This document shows positions 15,541 to 23,740 of a DNA stretch of 64,000 nt, piece by piece. Every line of letters starts with the position of its first letter. The stretch's first letter is position 1. A model generated the notes under the pieces. It was not told the DNA's origin and made no database searches. It worked only from the letters and a program-made list of their open reading frames with translations. The stretch comes from Candidatus Didemnitutus sp. (lineage in GTDB: Bacteria > Verrucomicrobiota > Verrucomicrobiia > Opitutales > Opitutaceae): assembly GCA_019634575.1 (NCBI GenBank), contig JAHCAY010000001.1, positions 2,976,001 through 3,040,000 of the forward strand, given 5' to 3'. The translations under genes were made by a program, and so were the position numbers.

Positions 15541-16350
15541 ATGAAATTGCTGAGCGCCTTGCTGCCCCTGATCGCCTGGCCCTTGGTCCTGTCGGCCCAA
15601 TCAACCGTCACGGACAGCTTTTCCGGGAATTCCGGCCTGTGGGAGGCGGATGTGACAACGGGAGGCGGAGCGTTCACAATCAGTGGCGGCGTGCTGAATT
15701 TCACCAGCGGGGCACTTTCCACAGGCAATACGGCATCGGCGCAGCGCGATTGGACGGCGTCCCTCTCGGCTGCCGCAAACTGGTCGGCACGGGTCGATCT
15801 CGGCACGGGTGCGACGATGGTGGCGGGCCAGATCACGCGCTGGACGTTCATCGCGGCCGCCCTGACGAATCCCTCGCCCGACGACTACCTCTCAGGACAG
15901 GTGGTGCATTCCTACCAGCAGGACCCGTTTCGAACAATCCTCGGCACTCCCTATATCAATGGCGCGGCGGGGACCACCGACCAGTCTTCCGCCAATGCGG
16001 CGATGATCACGTTCCTCTTTTCCTTTGATGCCACGACGCACCTTCTGACGCTCAGCTACGATACGGATGGGGTGACCGGCACGGATAATTTCACCACGCT
16101 CACGACGGTGAATACCGCCACGGCATGGGGGCTCACCAGCAGCGACAATTTCGGGTTGCGCCTGATGGCAAGCAATGTCGCGAACGGGATGCCGAGCAGC
16201 GCATTCGGCGACGGAGTCATGACCGCTGACAATTTCAGCACCACCGTGGCGGTGCCCGAGCCGTCGACCGCTGCCGCACTTTGTGGAACCCTTGCGCTGC
16301 TCACCGCCCTGTGGCGGCGCCGCGCAGACAACAACGCACCTATGCGCTAA
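15541..16350 (+). CDS. PEP-CTERM sorted secreted protein
   Basis: A 269-residue protein with a cleavable signal peptide (MKLLSALLPLIAWPLVLSAQ). The middle is Ser/Thr/Gly/Asn-rich and beta-type, with no recognised domain (possibly a jelly-roll). The C-terminus carries the sorting signal VPEPSTAAALCGTLALL followed by WRRR, the classic PEP motif, hydrophobic helix and basic tail recognised by exosortase. Expected fate: transfer to the cell surface or extracellular matrix after exosortase cleavage. No exosortase or glycosyltransferase locus is in the window. A strong hairpin terminator follows the stop. Confidence 0.9.
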   Translation: MKLLSALLPLIAWPLVLSAQSTVTDSFSGNSGLWEADVTTGGGAFTISGGVLNFTSGALSTGNTASAQRDWTASLSAAANWSARVDLGTGATMVAGQITRWTFIAAALTNPSPDDYLSGQVVHSYQQDPFRTILGTPYINGAAGTTDQSSANAAMITFLFSFDATTHLLTLSYDTDGVTGTDNFTTLTTVNTATAWGLTSSDNFGLRLMASNVANGMPSSAFGDGVMTADNFSTTVAVPEPSTAAALCGTLALLTALWRRRADNNAPMR

Positions 16351-16382
16351 CGCCCCGATCCCCGCGTGATCGTCAGGCCGTT

Positions 16383-16422
16383 AAAGTTGAAGGCGCCGGT
16401 TCACTCCGGCGCCTGAACTTTT
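16383..16422. terminator. Bidirectional intrinsic terminator
   Basis: Stem AGGCGCCGG / CCGGCGCCT with loop TTCACT is flanked by AAAGTT on the left and AACTTTT on the right, so it can end the PEP-CTERM transcript and the converging lipoprotein transcript. The stem core matches that of the terminator at 62813-62842. Confidence 0.85.
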
Positions 16423-16439
16423 CGAGCGGGGACGCGCGC

Positions 16440-17015
16440 TCAGGACTTGTTTTCGTTCACCCAGTCGATGAACGCGTTGTAGAGCGGGTAGAACACGGTG
16501 TCGTCGTTCACGCCCTTCCACATGAAATCCATCTTCACCTCGGCAACGAATACCTCGGCGGCGGTGTCTGCCCGGATCACCTTCAGCTGGGCGTAGCTGG
16601 TGCGTCCCTCCTCACGCACCTGTGGGCGCAGAACGAGGAAGGGCTGGTAGTTGTCAGCGATTTTCTTCCACGACAGGAGGTTTGTCACATCGCTCACGAT
16701 CTCGCTTTTGCCCTCCTTGATGAGCAGCTGCTCCATGTCCTCGCGGTTCACCACCTTCTCGAAATAGCCGAACTTGACCGTCTGGTCCTTGAAGAACTTC
16801 CCGCCGAGCGTGAGGATCAGCCGCCGGTAGTTTTGCACCGGCACCTTCTCGCTTTTCACCACCGAGGCCTTGATCGAGCCGTAGACCGATTCGGTCTTGA
16901 TCCGGCCGGTGGCGGGATCGATTTCTTTGGCCTCTCCGAATGTGGAGCAACCACTGATGAGCAGCGAAAGCGCGCTGCCGAGGACGATGAGCAGACAGGA
17001 ACGACGAATGAGCAT
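16440..17015 (-). CDS. Predicted lipoprotein of unknown function
   Basis: A 191-residue protein with a signal peptide and lipobox (LLISGCS). After the Cys anchor is a mixed alpha/beta domain with no motif that I recognise; a repeated Val/Lys pattern (SIKASVVKSEKVPVQNYRRL) and YAQLKVI are seen. The C-terminal WKGVNDDTVFYPLYNAFIDW is amphipathic. It probably sits in the inner leaflet of the outer membrane or at the inner membrane. It is transcribed divergently from a second lipoprotein gene (240-bp spacer). Confidence 0.7.
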   Translation of the reverse strand: MLIRRSCLLIVLGSALSLLISGCSTFGEAKEIDPATGRIKTESVYGSIKASVVKSEKVPVQNYRRLILTLGGKFFKDQTVKFGYFEKVVNREDMEQLLIKEGKSEIVSDVTNLLSWKKIADNYQPFLVLRPQVREEGRTSYAQLKVIRADTAAEVFVAEVKMDFMWKGVNDDTVFYPLYNAFIDWVNENKS

Positions 17016-17255
17016 GGGATTGGGTGGTGATACGATGGTAGCAACAGGCCCAGCCGGCTTGGCCCAAAGGCGGCGGACAATCGGAGAAAATTGCGAAGAC
17101 TTGAAATCGAGATCAACCCCGTTCCGACCGGGAACGGATGCCGCACACACGACGCGCAGCGTAATCGGACGAAGTGCGGAATTTGGCTTTTCACCACAGG
17201 TGCTCCGGGAATTCTGGAGCGGAGGCTTGGGCCGGCCTCCGCAACTCCATTGAAA

Positions 17256-17996
17256 ATGACTCCTGTGCGTTCGCCCTTTCTCCAACGGCTTCTGGGTTGC
17301 CTTGCCCTGAGTGTCGCCGCGACGGTGTTCTCCGGTTGCGCGACGACTTGGAGCGAAGGGCAGAAAGCCAAGCTGGCTTCGATTGCGGTGGAACCGCCAA
17401 GCGCACCAGCCGGCACATATCAGAAACCGGACGCGACCGACTCGCCCGGCATGGCGCAGGGTATTCCGCAGTTCACCGGTGGCGGCCTGCTTCCCGCGTT
17501 GATTGGATCGGCGATCGACGCCTCGGTGACGTCCAAACAACAAAAGAAATTCGAGTCCAAAGACGGGCACACGTTTCCCGCCCTCGCTGAGGCTCTCGCT
17601 CAGGTGCCGACGACTCAACTCGGAGAAGCGCTGCGTAGCGCGCTGGCAAAACACGAGTTTTTCGGCTCCCGGGTCAGCGATCGAGGCAGGGCGCGCATCA
17701 GCACGGAGATAGTGCGCTACGGATTTCAGAAATCGCCGCTCTCCAAGAGCGAGGATGACATCCTTCTTCGCGTGCGTCTTACGGGTCGAGCCACTCTGAC
17801 TACGGCGGACGGTGAGATTCTCTGGTCAGGTGTGATTTCGGGCGTTGCATCGCAAGCGCGACCGGCTGAGGGGCTCGCGAGCGATGCGGCTTTCATCGCC
17901 GAGAATATCCGGGAAGCAGCCGAGGATTTCGCGCAGCAACTGCTTGTAGAGTGGGACATCCAGCTCGGACTGCGAAAGCCTCATTATCAGCGCTGA
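17256..17996 (+). CDS. Predicted lipoprotein of unknown function
   Basis: A 246-residue protein with signal peptide and lipobox (VFSGCA). The middle has a Gly-rich patch (FTGGGLLPALIGSAID), and the rest resembles small lipoproteins that carry an ABC-type or LPS-assembly accessory fold, but no family motif is certain. The C-terminal half (FGSRVSDRGRARISTEIVRY, LTGRATLTTADGEILWSG) looks like a beta-rich domain. The ATG at 17256 is the first that gives a proper signal peptide. It ends 126 bp before the nitric oxide reductase gene. Confidence 0.65.
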   Translation: MTPVRSPFLQRLLGCLALSVAATVFSGCATTWSEGQKAKLASIAVEPPSAPAGTYQKPDATDSPGMAQGIPQFTGGGLLPALIGSAIDASVTSKQQKKFESKDGHTFPALAEALAQVPTTQLGEALRSALAKHEFFGSRVSDRGRARISTEIVRYGFQKSPLSKSEDDILLRVRLTGRATLTTADGEILWSGVISGVASQARPAEGLASDAAFIAENIREAAEDFAQQLLVEWDIQLGLRKPHYQR

Positions 17997-18033
17997 GCGG
18001 GGCTCTCGCGGCTTGTAGCAATTCGCGGGGCTC

Positions 18034-18047
18034 TTGACGCAGCTCAA
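18034..18047 (+). promoter_or_regulatory. FNR/DNR/NnrR-type operator before nitric oxide reductase
   Basis: TTGAC-GCAG-CTCAA matches the TTGAT-N4-ATCAA consensus at the TTGA and TCAA ends. Its centre (18040.5) is 41.5 bp before a start predicted from a -10-like TAGTTT at 18070-18075. That is the spacing of class II activation by FNR/CRP-family regulators. It lies 76 bp upstream of the ATG. The site matches NO- or oxygen-responsive control, which fits the product of the next gene. Confidence 0.65.
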
Positions 18048-18069
18048 GGCCACGCGCGGCGCGTTGCGG

Positions 18070-18075
18070 TAGTTT
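18070..18075 (+). promoter_or_regulatory. Candidate -10 element for norZ
   Basis: TAGTTT sits 22 bp after the FNR-type box and about 7 bp before the predicted transcription start near 18082. It is weak on its own; the spacing to the box makes it plausible. Confidence 0.4.
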
Positions 18076-18122
18076 GGCGGCACGGCGGACGGTCCCACTC
18101 GGGAACGCGGCCGGCTCCCCGC

Positions 18123-20489
18123 ATGAAACCAAACTACTTCAAACTGTGGCTCGCGTTCGCGACCGTCACCCTCGGTTCGCTCGCCGTGCTCGGATATTAC
18201 GGCGTGCAAATTTGGCAGCACAAGCCGCCGGTCCCGGAACGCGTCGTCGACGCGAGCGGGCGCGTGCTCATGACCGGCGAGCAAATCCAGGACGGCCAGA
18301 GCGTCTGGCAATCCATCGGCGGCCAGCAGTTGGGCAGCGTCTGGGGTCACGGCTCCTACGTGGCGCCGGACTGGTCGGCGGATTACGTGCACCGCGAGGC
18401 GTTGTTCATGATGGAACAGCGGGCGCGCGCGACGCTCGGGCGCGGGTATGCCGAGGTGACGAGCGAACAGCAGGCGGCGATCCAGCGCTGGGTGCAGACG
18501 GAGATTCGCCGCAACGACTACGACGAGGCCACGCGCACGCTGACGCTTTCGCCGGAGCGCACGACGGCCGTCGCGGCGCTCGGGCGTTATTACGGCGCGA
18601 TCTTCGGTCGCGCCGAGGCGTTTCCCGACGATGTGCGCTGGCTCGCCGACGCGGGCAAGTCGCCGGCGGGACTGCGCGAGGCTTACGCGATCGCGACGGA
18701 CACGATCAAGGATCCGGCACGGCAGGAGCTGATGAACCATTTCTTTTTCTGGGCGGCGTGGTCGTGCAGCACTTCGCGCCCCGGCCTCAAGGCCGGCGAC
18801 GTCGACCTGACTTATACCAGCAACTGGCCGTATGAACCGCTCGTGGGCAACCGCGCCACGGGCTCGATGGTGATGTGGTCGCTCGTGAGTTTCGTGCTTC
18901 TACTCGCCGGCATCGGTGCGCTCGTCTGGTATCGCGCCCGCGCGCACGAAGAGGAGCCGCCGCAGGCGCCCGCGACGAATCCGTTTGCCGGCCTCGTGCT
19001 CACGCCTTCGATGCGGGCGACGCTGAAATACTTCTGGGTCGTGGCGGCGCTGATCGTCGTGCAGGTCGTGCTCGGCGCGGTGACGGCGCACTATGGCGTC
19101 GAGGGCAAGGGCTTCTACGGCATCCCGCTGGCGGAGTGGCTGCCTTACTCGGTGACGCGCACCTGGCACACGCAGATCGGCATCTTCTGGATCGCGACGG
19201 CGTGGCTGGCGACGGGCCTGTTCATCGGACCGGCGGTGTCCGGCTACGAGCCGAAGTTCCAGCGCCTCGGCGTGAACTTCCTCTTCGGCTGCCTGCTTGT
19301 GATCGTCGTCGGCACACTCTTCGGCACTTGGTATGCGACGCGGCAGCGCCTCGGTCTCGCGGCGAATTTCTGGTTCGGCCACCAAGGTCTGGAATACGTG
19401 GACCTCGGCCGCTTCTGGCAGCTGTTCCTGTTTGTCGGTTTGTTCCTGTGGCTCGGACTCGTCGTGCGCTCCATCGCGCCGGCGCTGCGCAATCCCGGCC
19501 CGAACCGCCACCTGCTGGTGCTGTTCCTCGTCGCGTCGGGCGCCATCGGCTTGTTCTACGGCGCGGGCCTGATGTGGGGCCAGCGCACGCACCTCGCGAT
19601 CACGGAATACTGGCGCTGGTGGGTCGTGCACCTCTGGGTCGAGGGTTTCTTCGAGGTCTTCGCGACGGTCGTGATCACATTCTTGTTTACCCGTCTCGGC
19701 CTGTTGCGGCTCGCGAGTGCGACGGCGGCGGTCATCGGTTCGTGCACGATCTTCCTCTTCGGCGGCATCATCGGCACGATGCATCACCTCTATTTCACGG
19801 GCACGCCGCTCAGTGTGCTGGCGCTCGGCGCGGTGTTCAGCGCGCTCGAAGTCGTGCCGCTCACGCTCGTGGGCCTCGAGGCGGCGGAGAACATGAAGCT
19901 CCTGCAGGGTCGCGCGTGGCTCGCGACGTTTCGCTGGCCGGTGAAGTTCTTCGTCGCGGTCGCGTTCTGGAATCTCGTGGGCGCGGGCGTCTTCGGTTTC
20001 CTCATCAATCCGCCGATCGCGCTCTATTACATGCAGGGCCTCAATACGACGGCCGTGCACGGTCACACGGCGCTCTTCGGCGTCTACGGCATGCTCGGCA
20101 TCGGGCTGATGCTGTTCACGCTGCGGCTCGCCGACCTGCGTCCGCAGTGGAACGAGCGCGCGCTGAACGTGGCCTATTGGTCGTTCAACGCCGGCCTCGT
20201 CCTCATGGTGGTGCTCTCGCTGTTGCCGATCGGCGTCCTGCAAACCATCGCGAGCATCGATCACGGGACGTGGTATGCGCGTTCGGCGGAATTTCTCGCG
20301 CAGCCGTTCATGGCGACGCTGCGCTGGTGGCGCACGCCGGGCGACGTGATCTTCGGCATCGGCGCGCTGGCGCTCGGGTGGTTTGTCTGCGGTCTGTGGA
20401 CGGGTTGGTCGAAGCGCGGCGCCGTGGCGCCGGCCGCCGAGATGGACGCAGCGCAGGATGTGGAGCCGTGCGAGACGGCGCAGCGCTGA
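18123..20489 (+). CDS. norZ: Quinol-dependent nitric oxide reductase
   Basis: A 788-residue qNOR. An N-terminal periplasmic domain precedes the NorB-like core: residues 1-30 give the first membrane helix, then VPERVVDASGRVLMTGEQI (quinol-NOR type) with SIGGQQLGSVWGHGSYVAPDW. The catalytic core shows RTWHTQIGIFWIATAWLATG, HLWVEGFFEVFA with the conserved Glu of NorB, the diad MHHLYFTGTP and HGHTALFGVYGM, which supply haem b, b3 and FeB ligands. It reduces 2 NO to N2O with electrons from the quinol pool at the inner membrane. No norC is present, as expected for the single-subunit type. An FNR-type operator precedes the gene. Confidence 0.95.
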   Translation: MKPNYFKLWLAFATVTLGSLAVLGYYGVQIWQHKPPVPERVVDASGRVLMTGEQIQDGQSVWQSIGGQQLGSVWGHGSYVAPDWSADYVHREALFMMEQRARATLGRGYAEVTSEQQAAIQRWVQTEIRRNDYDEATRTLTLSPERTTAVAALGRYYGAIFGRAEAFPDDVRWLADAGKSPAGLREAYAIATDTIKDPARQELMNHFFFWAAWSCSTSRPGLKAGDVDLTYTSNWPYEPLVGNRATGSMVMWSLVSFVLLLAGIGALVWYRARAHEEEPPQAPATNPFAGLVLTPSMRATLKYFWVVAALIVVQVVLGAVTAHYGVEGKGFYGIPLAEWLPYSVTRTWHTQIGIFWIATAWLATGLFIGPAVSGYEPKFQRLGVNFLFGCLLVIVVGTLFGTWYATRQRLGLAANFWFGHQGLEYVDLGRFWQLFLFVGLFLWLGLVVRSIAPALRNPGPNRHLLVLFLVASGAIGLFYGAGLMWGQRTHLAITEYWRWWVVHLWVEGFFEVFATVVITFLFTRLGLLRLASATAAVIGSCTIFLFGGIIGTMHHLYFTGTPLSVLALGAVFSALEVVPLTLVGLEAAENMKLLQGRAWLATFRWPVKFFVAVAFWNLVGAGVFGFLINPPIALYYMQGLNTTAVHGHTALFGVYGMLGIGLMLFTLRLADLRPQWNERALNVAYWSFNAGLVLMVVLSLLPIGVLQTIASIDHGTWYARSAEFLAQPFMATLRWWRTPGDVIFGIGALALGWFVCGLWTGWSKRGAVAPAAEMDAAQDVEPCETAQR

Positions 20490-20604
20490 GTTTGCCGCGG
20501 GTGTGATTTCCAGCCGTGCGTCCGGAATCGGCGCACGGCTGCGCTTTGGGCCGGCGTCGGGCGCGGGGACGGGCAATCCGGTTTTGACTGGCGTGGGCCG
20601 GCCT

Positions 20605-21177
20605 GTGTTCGATGGGCGCGTGCTCTCGGAGTTTTTCCAGGATCGCGCGGCCCAGTTCGTCTCCGGCACGATGAGTGCAGCGGAGCGCGAGAGCTTTGAG
20701 GTCATCGTTGCGTTCGACGCGGAGCTCGGCGCGCATGTGTCGGCGCTGCAGGAGGCCGCGAGTGCGTTGACGCCGTGGCCGCGGCGCAGCGACGGGACGC
20801 TGCCGATCGAGTTGAAGGCGCGCATCCTGGCTGCGGTGGATTCCTGGCCGCAGCAGCGCGAGCGCGAGGCGTTCGTGGTGACCGATCCGGCGGGGCGCGT
20901 CGAGTGGGTGAACGATGCGTTCACGGCGTTGTGCGGCTACACGCTCGACGAGCTGCGCGGGCGCAAGCCGGGGGCGTTGCTCCAGGGCGCGGAGACCGAT
21001 CGTGCGGCGGTCGGCCGGCTCCGCGGGGCGCAACGCGCGGGCGTCGGCTGCAACGTGGAGCTGGTGAACTATCACAAGGACGGCTCGCGCTACCGCGTGG
21101 CGGTGCGGATGAGCCCGTTCCTCGACGAGGCGGGGACGCCGCGGTGGTTCGTCGCGCGCGAGCGGAAGCTGGCGTAG
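20605..21177 (+). CDS. PAS-domain protein with anti-sigma-like N-terminal helix region
   Basis: About 190 residues. The N-terminal part (FFQDRAAQFVSGTMSAAERESF, then SALQEAASAL) resembles the helical anti-sigma-factor N-terminus, with no zinc His-Cys-Cys triad. The C-terminal part is a complete PAS domain: VTDPAGRVEWVNDAFTALCG, GRKPGALLQGAETD, NVELVNYHKDGSRYRVAVRM. The helix lacks the LOV Cys. It may sense a ligand or redox cue. It lies 115 bp downstream of norZ and is perhaps cotranscribed with it. The start is uncertain: GTG 20605, GTG 20620 and TTG 20584 are all in frame. No output domain is present, so a partner is needed. Confidence 0.6.
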   Translation: MFDGRVLSEFFQDRAAQFVSGTMSAAERESFEVIVAFDAELGAHVSALQEAASALTPWPRRSDGTLPIELKARILAAVDSWPQQREREAFVVTDPAGRVEWVNDAFTALCGYTLDELRGRKPGALLQGAETDRAAVGRLRGAQRAGVGCNVELVNYHKDGSRYRVAVRMSPFLDEAGTPRWFVARERKLA

Positions 21178-21196
21178 CGCGGTCCGTGCAGGGCGC

Positions 21197-22222
21197 TCAG
21201 CCGGCGAGGAAACGCGTGCGCGCGTCGGCGAGCGCGGTCTCGTAGGCGGCGGTGAGACGGTCCCAGCGCCCGTTCATCTCCGCATCGATCTGTTGGCGCG
21301 TCGCATCGGCTCCGAACCACGCGAGGGTGCGGCGGATGCCTTGGGTGAACGGCGTGCGGGCGGCGAAGCCGGGGACGAAGCGCCTGATCTTGGTGTTGTC
21401 GAAGATGGCGGAGACGGCCTTGTCGCCGAGCAGCGTGCCTTCGACAGCGGGGACGCACGAGATGATGAAGTCCGACGGGATGTGGAGGAACTTCGGCTGC
21501 GTCACGCCGGCGGCTTCGGCGGTGAGGCGGAAGATCTGGTTCCACGTCAGCGCCTCGTCGGACGTGATGTGGAAGGCGTGGCCGAGCGTCGCGGGGTTGC
21601 CAAAGAGGCCGACGAGTCCGGCGGCGAAATCGGTGTTGTGCGTGATCGTCCAGAGCGAGGTGCCGTCGCCGGGGATGATGGCGGGTGCGCCGCGGCGGAG
21701 GCGATCGATGGCGGTCCAGGGAAATTGCCAGGAGTTCAGCACGAGCGGAATCTGGTCGTCGCCGTAGGTGAGCGAGGGGCGGATGATCACGCCGGGGAAG
21801 CCGAAGGCTTGGTGGGCTTTTTCCAGTTCCTCTTCGGCGGCGATCTTGTTGCGCGAGTAATCCCAGTGCGGGTTGGCGCGCGGGGTGGATTCGGTGATGA
21901 GGTAGTGCGCGAGCGGCTTTTGATAGACGCTGGCGGAGCTGATGAAGAAATACTGGCGCGTGCGGTCGCGGAAAAGTTCGATGTCGCGGCGGACATCGGC
22001 GGCGTGGAAGGCGATCCATTGCACGACGACGTCCCAGGTGTGGCCTTCGAGCGCGGCGCGAGTCGCGGCGGGATCGGCGATGTCGGCGACGAGGGTGCGC
22101 GTGCCGGCGACCGGGGCGTGGCGTCCGCGGTTGAGCAGCCAGAGCTCGTGGCCGGCGGCGAGGGTGAGTTGGGCGACGGCGCGGCTGATGATGCCGGAGC
22201 CGCCGACGAAGAGGATTTTCAT
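21197..22222 (-). CDS. NAD-dependent epimerase/dehydratase family protein
   Basis: A 341-residue extended SDR. The Rossmann motif VGGSGIISRAVAQL begins at residue 6. Then follow WIAFHAADVRRD, SSASVYQKP, and an active-site pattern with YSRNKIAAEEEL (Tyr-Lys). The C-terminal domain has THNTDFAAGLVGLFGN and DEALTWNQIF. The branch resembles plant CSP41-like and WcaG-like proteins; the substrate is unknown, perhaps a nucleotide sugar. Its ATG overlaps the stop of the upstream dehydrogenase gene by 4 bp (ATGA), so translation is coupled. Confidence 0.85.
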   Translation of the reverse strand: MKILFVGGSGIISRAVAQLTLAAGHELWLLNRGRHAPVAGTRTLVADIADPAATRAALEGHTWDVVVQWIAFHAADVRRDIELFRDRTRQYFFISSASVYQKPLAHYLITESTPRANPHWDYSRNKIAAEEELEKAHQAFGFPGVIIRPSLTYGDDQIPLVLNSWQFPWTAIDRLRRGAPAIIPGDGTSLWTITHNTDFAAGLVGLFGNPATLGHAFHITSDEALTWNQIFRLTAEAAGVTQPKFLHIPSDFIISCVPAVEGTLLGDKAVSAIFDNTKIRRFVPGFAARTPFTQGIRRTLAWFGADATRQQIDAEMNGRWDRLTAAYETALADARTRFLAG

Positions 22223-23295
22223 GGGGAACGGGAGGGCGGGCGCGACGTGTCGCTGAGGGACCAGGCGCCGACGGGGATGCTGCGCAGGCGGCCGACCGTC
22301 TCGAGCGTGGCGCGTTGGCAGCGTTGGGGCGGGAGGCCGGAGAGAATGCTCTCGAGATCGTCGACGACGAGCTGGCCGATGAGCGTCTGGATCTCGGGCA
22401 CGCTGCCGCAGCGATGCGCTTGCAGCAGTGTGTTGGGCGTGGTGCGGCCAGGCTCGTCCCGCGGGATCGGTTCCTCGGGCCAGACGTCGATGCCGGCGCG
22501 GATGTGTCCGCTGCGGGCGGCGGCGAGCAGCTCGGGGAAGTTCACGAGGGCGGCGCGGCTGGCGAGGATGACGACGCTGCCCGGCGACATGCTCGCGAAG
22601 TGGCGCGCGCCGATCTGGCCGGTGTTTTCGGCCGTGTTGGCGGCGAGGAGAAAGACGACGCGGGCGCGGGCGAAACACTCGTCGAGCGTGGCGGGGAGGA
22701 CGTCCATTTCGCGCAGCACGGCGGGATGTATCCACGGATCGTGAATCAGGATTTCGCGGGAGAACGGGCGCAGCAGCGGCAGCAGGGCGCGCCCGAGATT
22801 GCCGAAGCCGACGAGCGCGAGGGGTTTTCCGTGGAGGAGGAAGGAGTCGTGGTTGTCGCCCTTGAACTCCCGGCCGGCGCGCAAGGCGGCATCGGCCTCG
22901 TGCATGCGGCGGGCGAGCGAGATGGCCATGCCGAGCGCCATCTCGGCGACGGGGCGGGCGTAGACCGGCGCGGTGGAGAGCACGGGGATGCCGCGGCGGT
23001 GGCATTCGGCGTAGTCGACGTTCGGCAGGAAGTTGCTCTCGACGTTGAAGACGGCGCGCAACCGCGGCGCGCGGTCGAGGCGCGCCTTGTCCAAGGGCGA
23101 TTGACCGATGAGGGCGATGGTGTCCGGCAGGTGTTTTTCGATGTGTTCGGCGCTGGCGGGCGACCCGTCGTGCCAGAGGACGCGGCCGAGGCGTTCGAGC
23201 CGGCGTTTCGTCGGTTCGTCGAAGATGCGCTCGATCTTGCGCGGATGGGGATCGAGCAGAATGACGCCGTCCGGAGAGGAGAGGAGGGAGGACAT
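22219..23295 (-). CDS. D-isomer-specific 2-hydroxyacid dehydrogenase family protein
   Basis: A 358-residue NAD-dependent dehydrogenase. Visible: VGFGNLGRALLPLLRP (dinucleotide motif), ILASRAALVN with the substrate-binding Arg, then VWPEEPIPRDEPG and LLQAHRCGSVPE with the catalytic His. The N-terminal part PDTIALIGQSPLDKARLD is the lid domain. The substrate is a 2-hydroxy/2-oxo acid; relatives act on hydroxypyruvate, phosphoglycerate or aldonates. The ATG 23295 (MSSLLSSPDG) is chosen because the upstream in-frame extension is Arg/Pro-rich non-coding sequence. It is the first gene of a two-gene operon with the epimerase. Confidence 0.85.
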   Translation of the reverse strand: MSSLLSSPDGVILLDPHPRKIERIFDEPTKRRLERLGRVLWHDGSPASAEHIEKHLPDTIALIGQSPLDKARLDRAPRLRAVFNVESNFLPNVDYAECHRRGIPVLSTAPVYARPVAEMALGMAISLARRMHEADAALRAGREFKGDNHDSFLLHGKPLALVGFGNLGRALLPLLRPFSREILIHDPWIHPAVLREMDVLPATLDECFARARVVFLLAANTAENTGQIGARHFASMSPGSVVILASRAALVNFPELLAAARSGHIRAGIDVWPEEPIPRDEPGRTTPNTLLQAHRCGSVPEIQTLIGQLVVDDLESILSGLPPQRCQRATLETVGRLRSIPVGAWSLSDTSRPPSRSP

Positions 23296-23483
23296 GCGAA
23301 CGCACAGCTCTATCCCGCAGTCCGCGCGTTTTTGCGAGTAAGATGCAGGCGGCCAATCGTTTTGGGGTGAGCGGCGGGCGGGGTTGGGCGGCGCGCGGCG
23401 CCGATGCGAGAAAATCCTTGCGCGAGGGGGGGCGGGTCCTACTTTCGCCCTTCCGTTTTTTGCCCAACGCAAATCCGAGCTAC

Positions 23484-23561
23484 GTCCCCATCGTCTAGCC
23501 CGGTCCAGGACACCACCCTTTCACGGTGAGAACCGGGGTTCGAATCCCCGTGGGGACGCCA
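23484..23561 (+). tRNA. tRNA-Glu (anticodon UUC)
   Basis: The acceptor arm GTCCCCA (23484-23490) pairs perfectly with TGGGGAC (23551-23557), the discriminator is G23558, and CCA is encoded (23559-23561). The D-arm TCGTCTAGCC, anticodon loop CTTTCAC with TTC, and T-arm CCGGGGTTCGAATCCCCG are all present. The outermost anticodon-stem pair (C-A) is a mismatch. 75 nt without the CCA. Confidence 0.97.
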
Positions 23562-23570
23562 ATCTACCGC

Positions 23571-23602
23571 AATGCCGCTATCTCAAACGAGTTAGCGGCA
23601 TT
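23571..23602 (+). terminator. Terminator behind tRNA-Glu
   Basis: AATGCCGCTA (23571-23580) pairs perfectly with TAGCGGCATT (23593-23602) across a 12-nt loop. The following TTTGCTTT is T-rich, though not a clean run. Confidence 0.7.
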
Positions 23603-23740
23603 TGCTTTGGGTCATATAAGGCTCCAATCATTAGTTTTTCCAATAATCTTCCTATAGATTCAGGACTGACGCGGAATGAAATTAATGACGCCGAGGGGAG
23701 GGGGTGCTTATCGGGCGGCACCGATCACCAAGCCGGTGCT

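Noticed and set aside
18900..20924. A 674-codon minus-strand frame opposite norZ
   Set aside because: Composition is typical of an antisense shadow (Arg, Glu, Gln-rich), and the plus strand has the full qNOR with all metal ligands.
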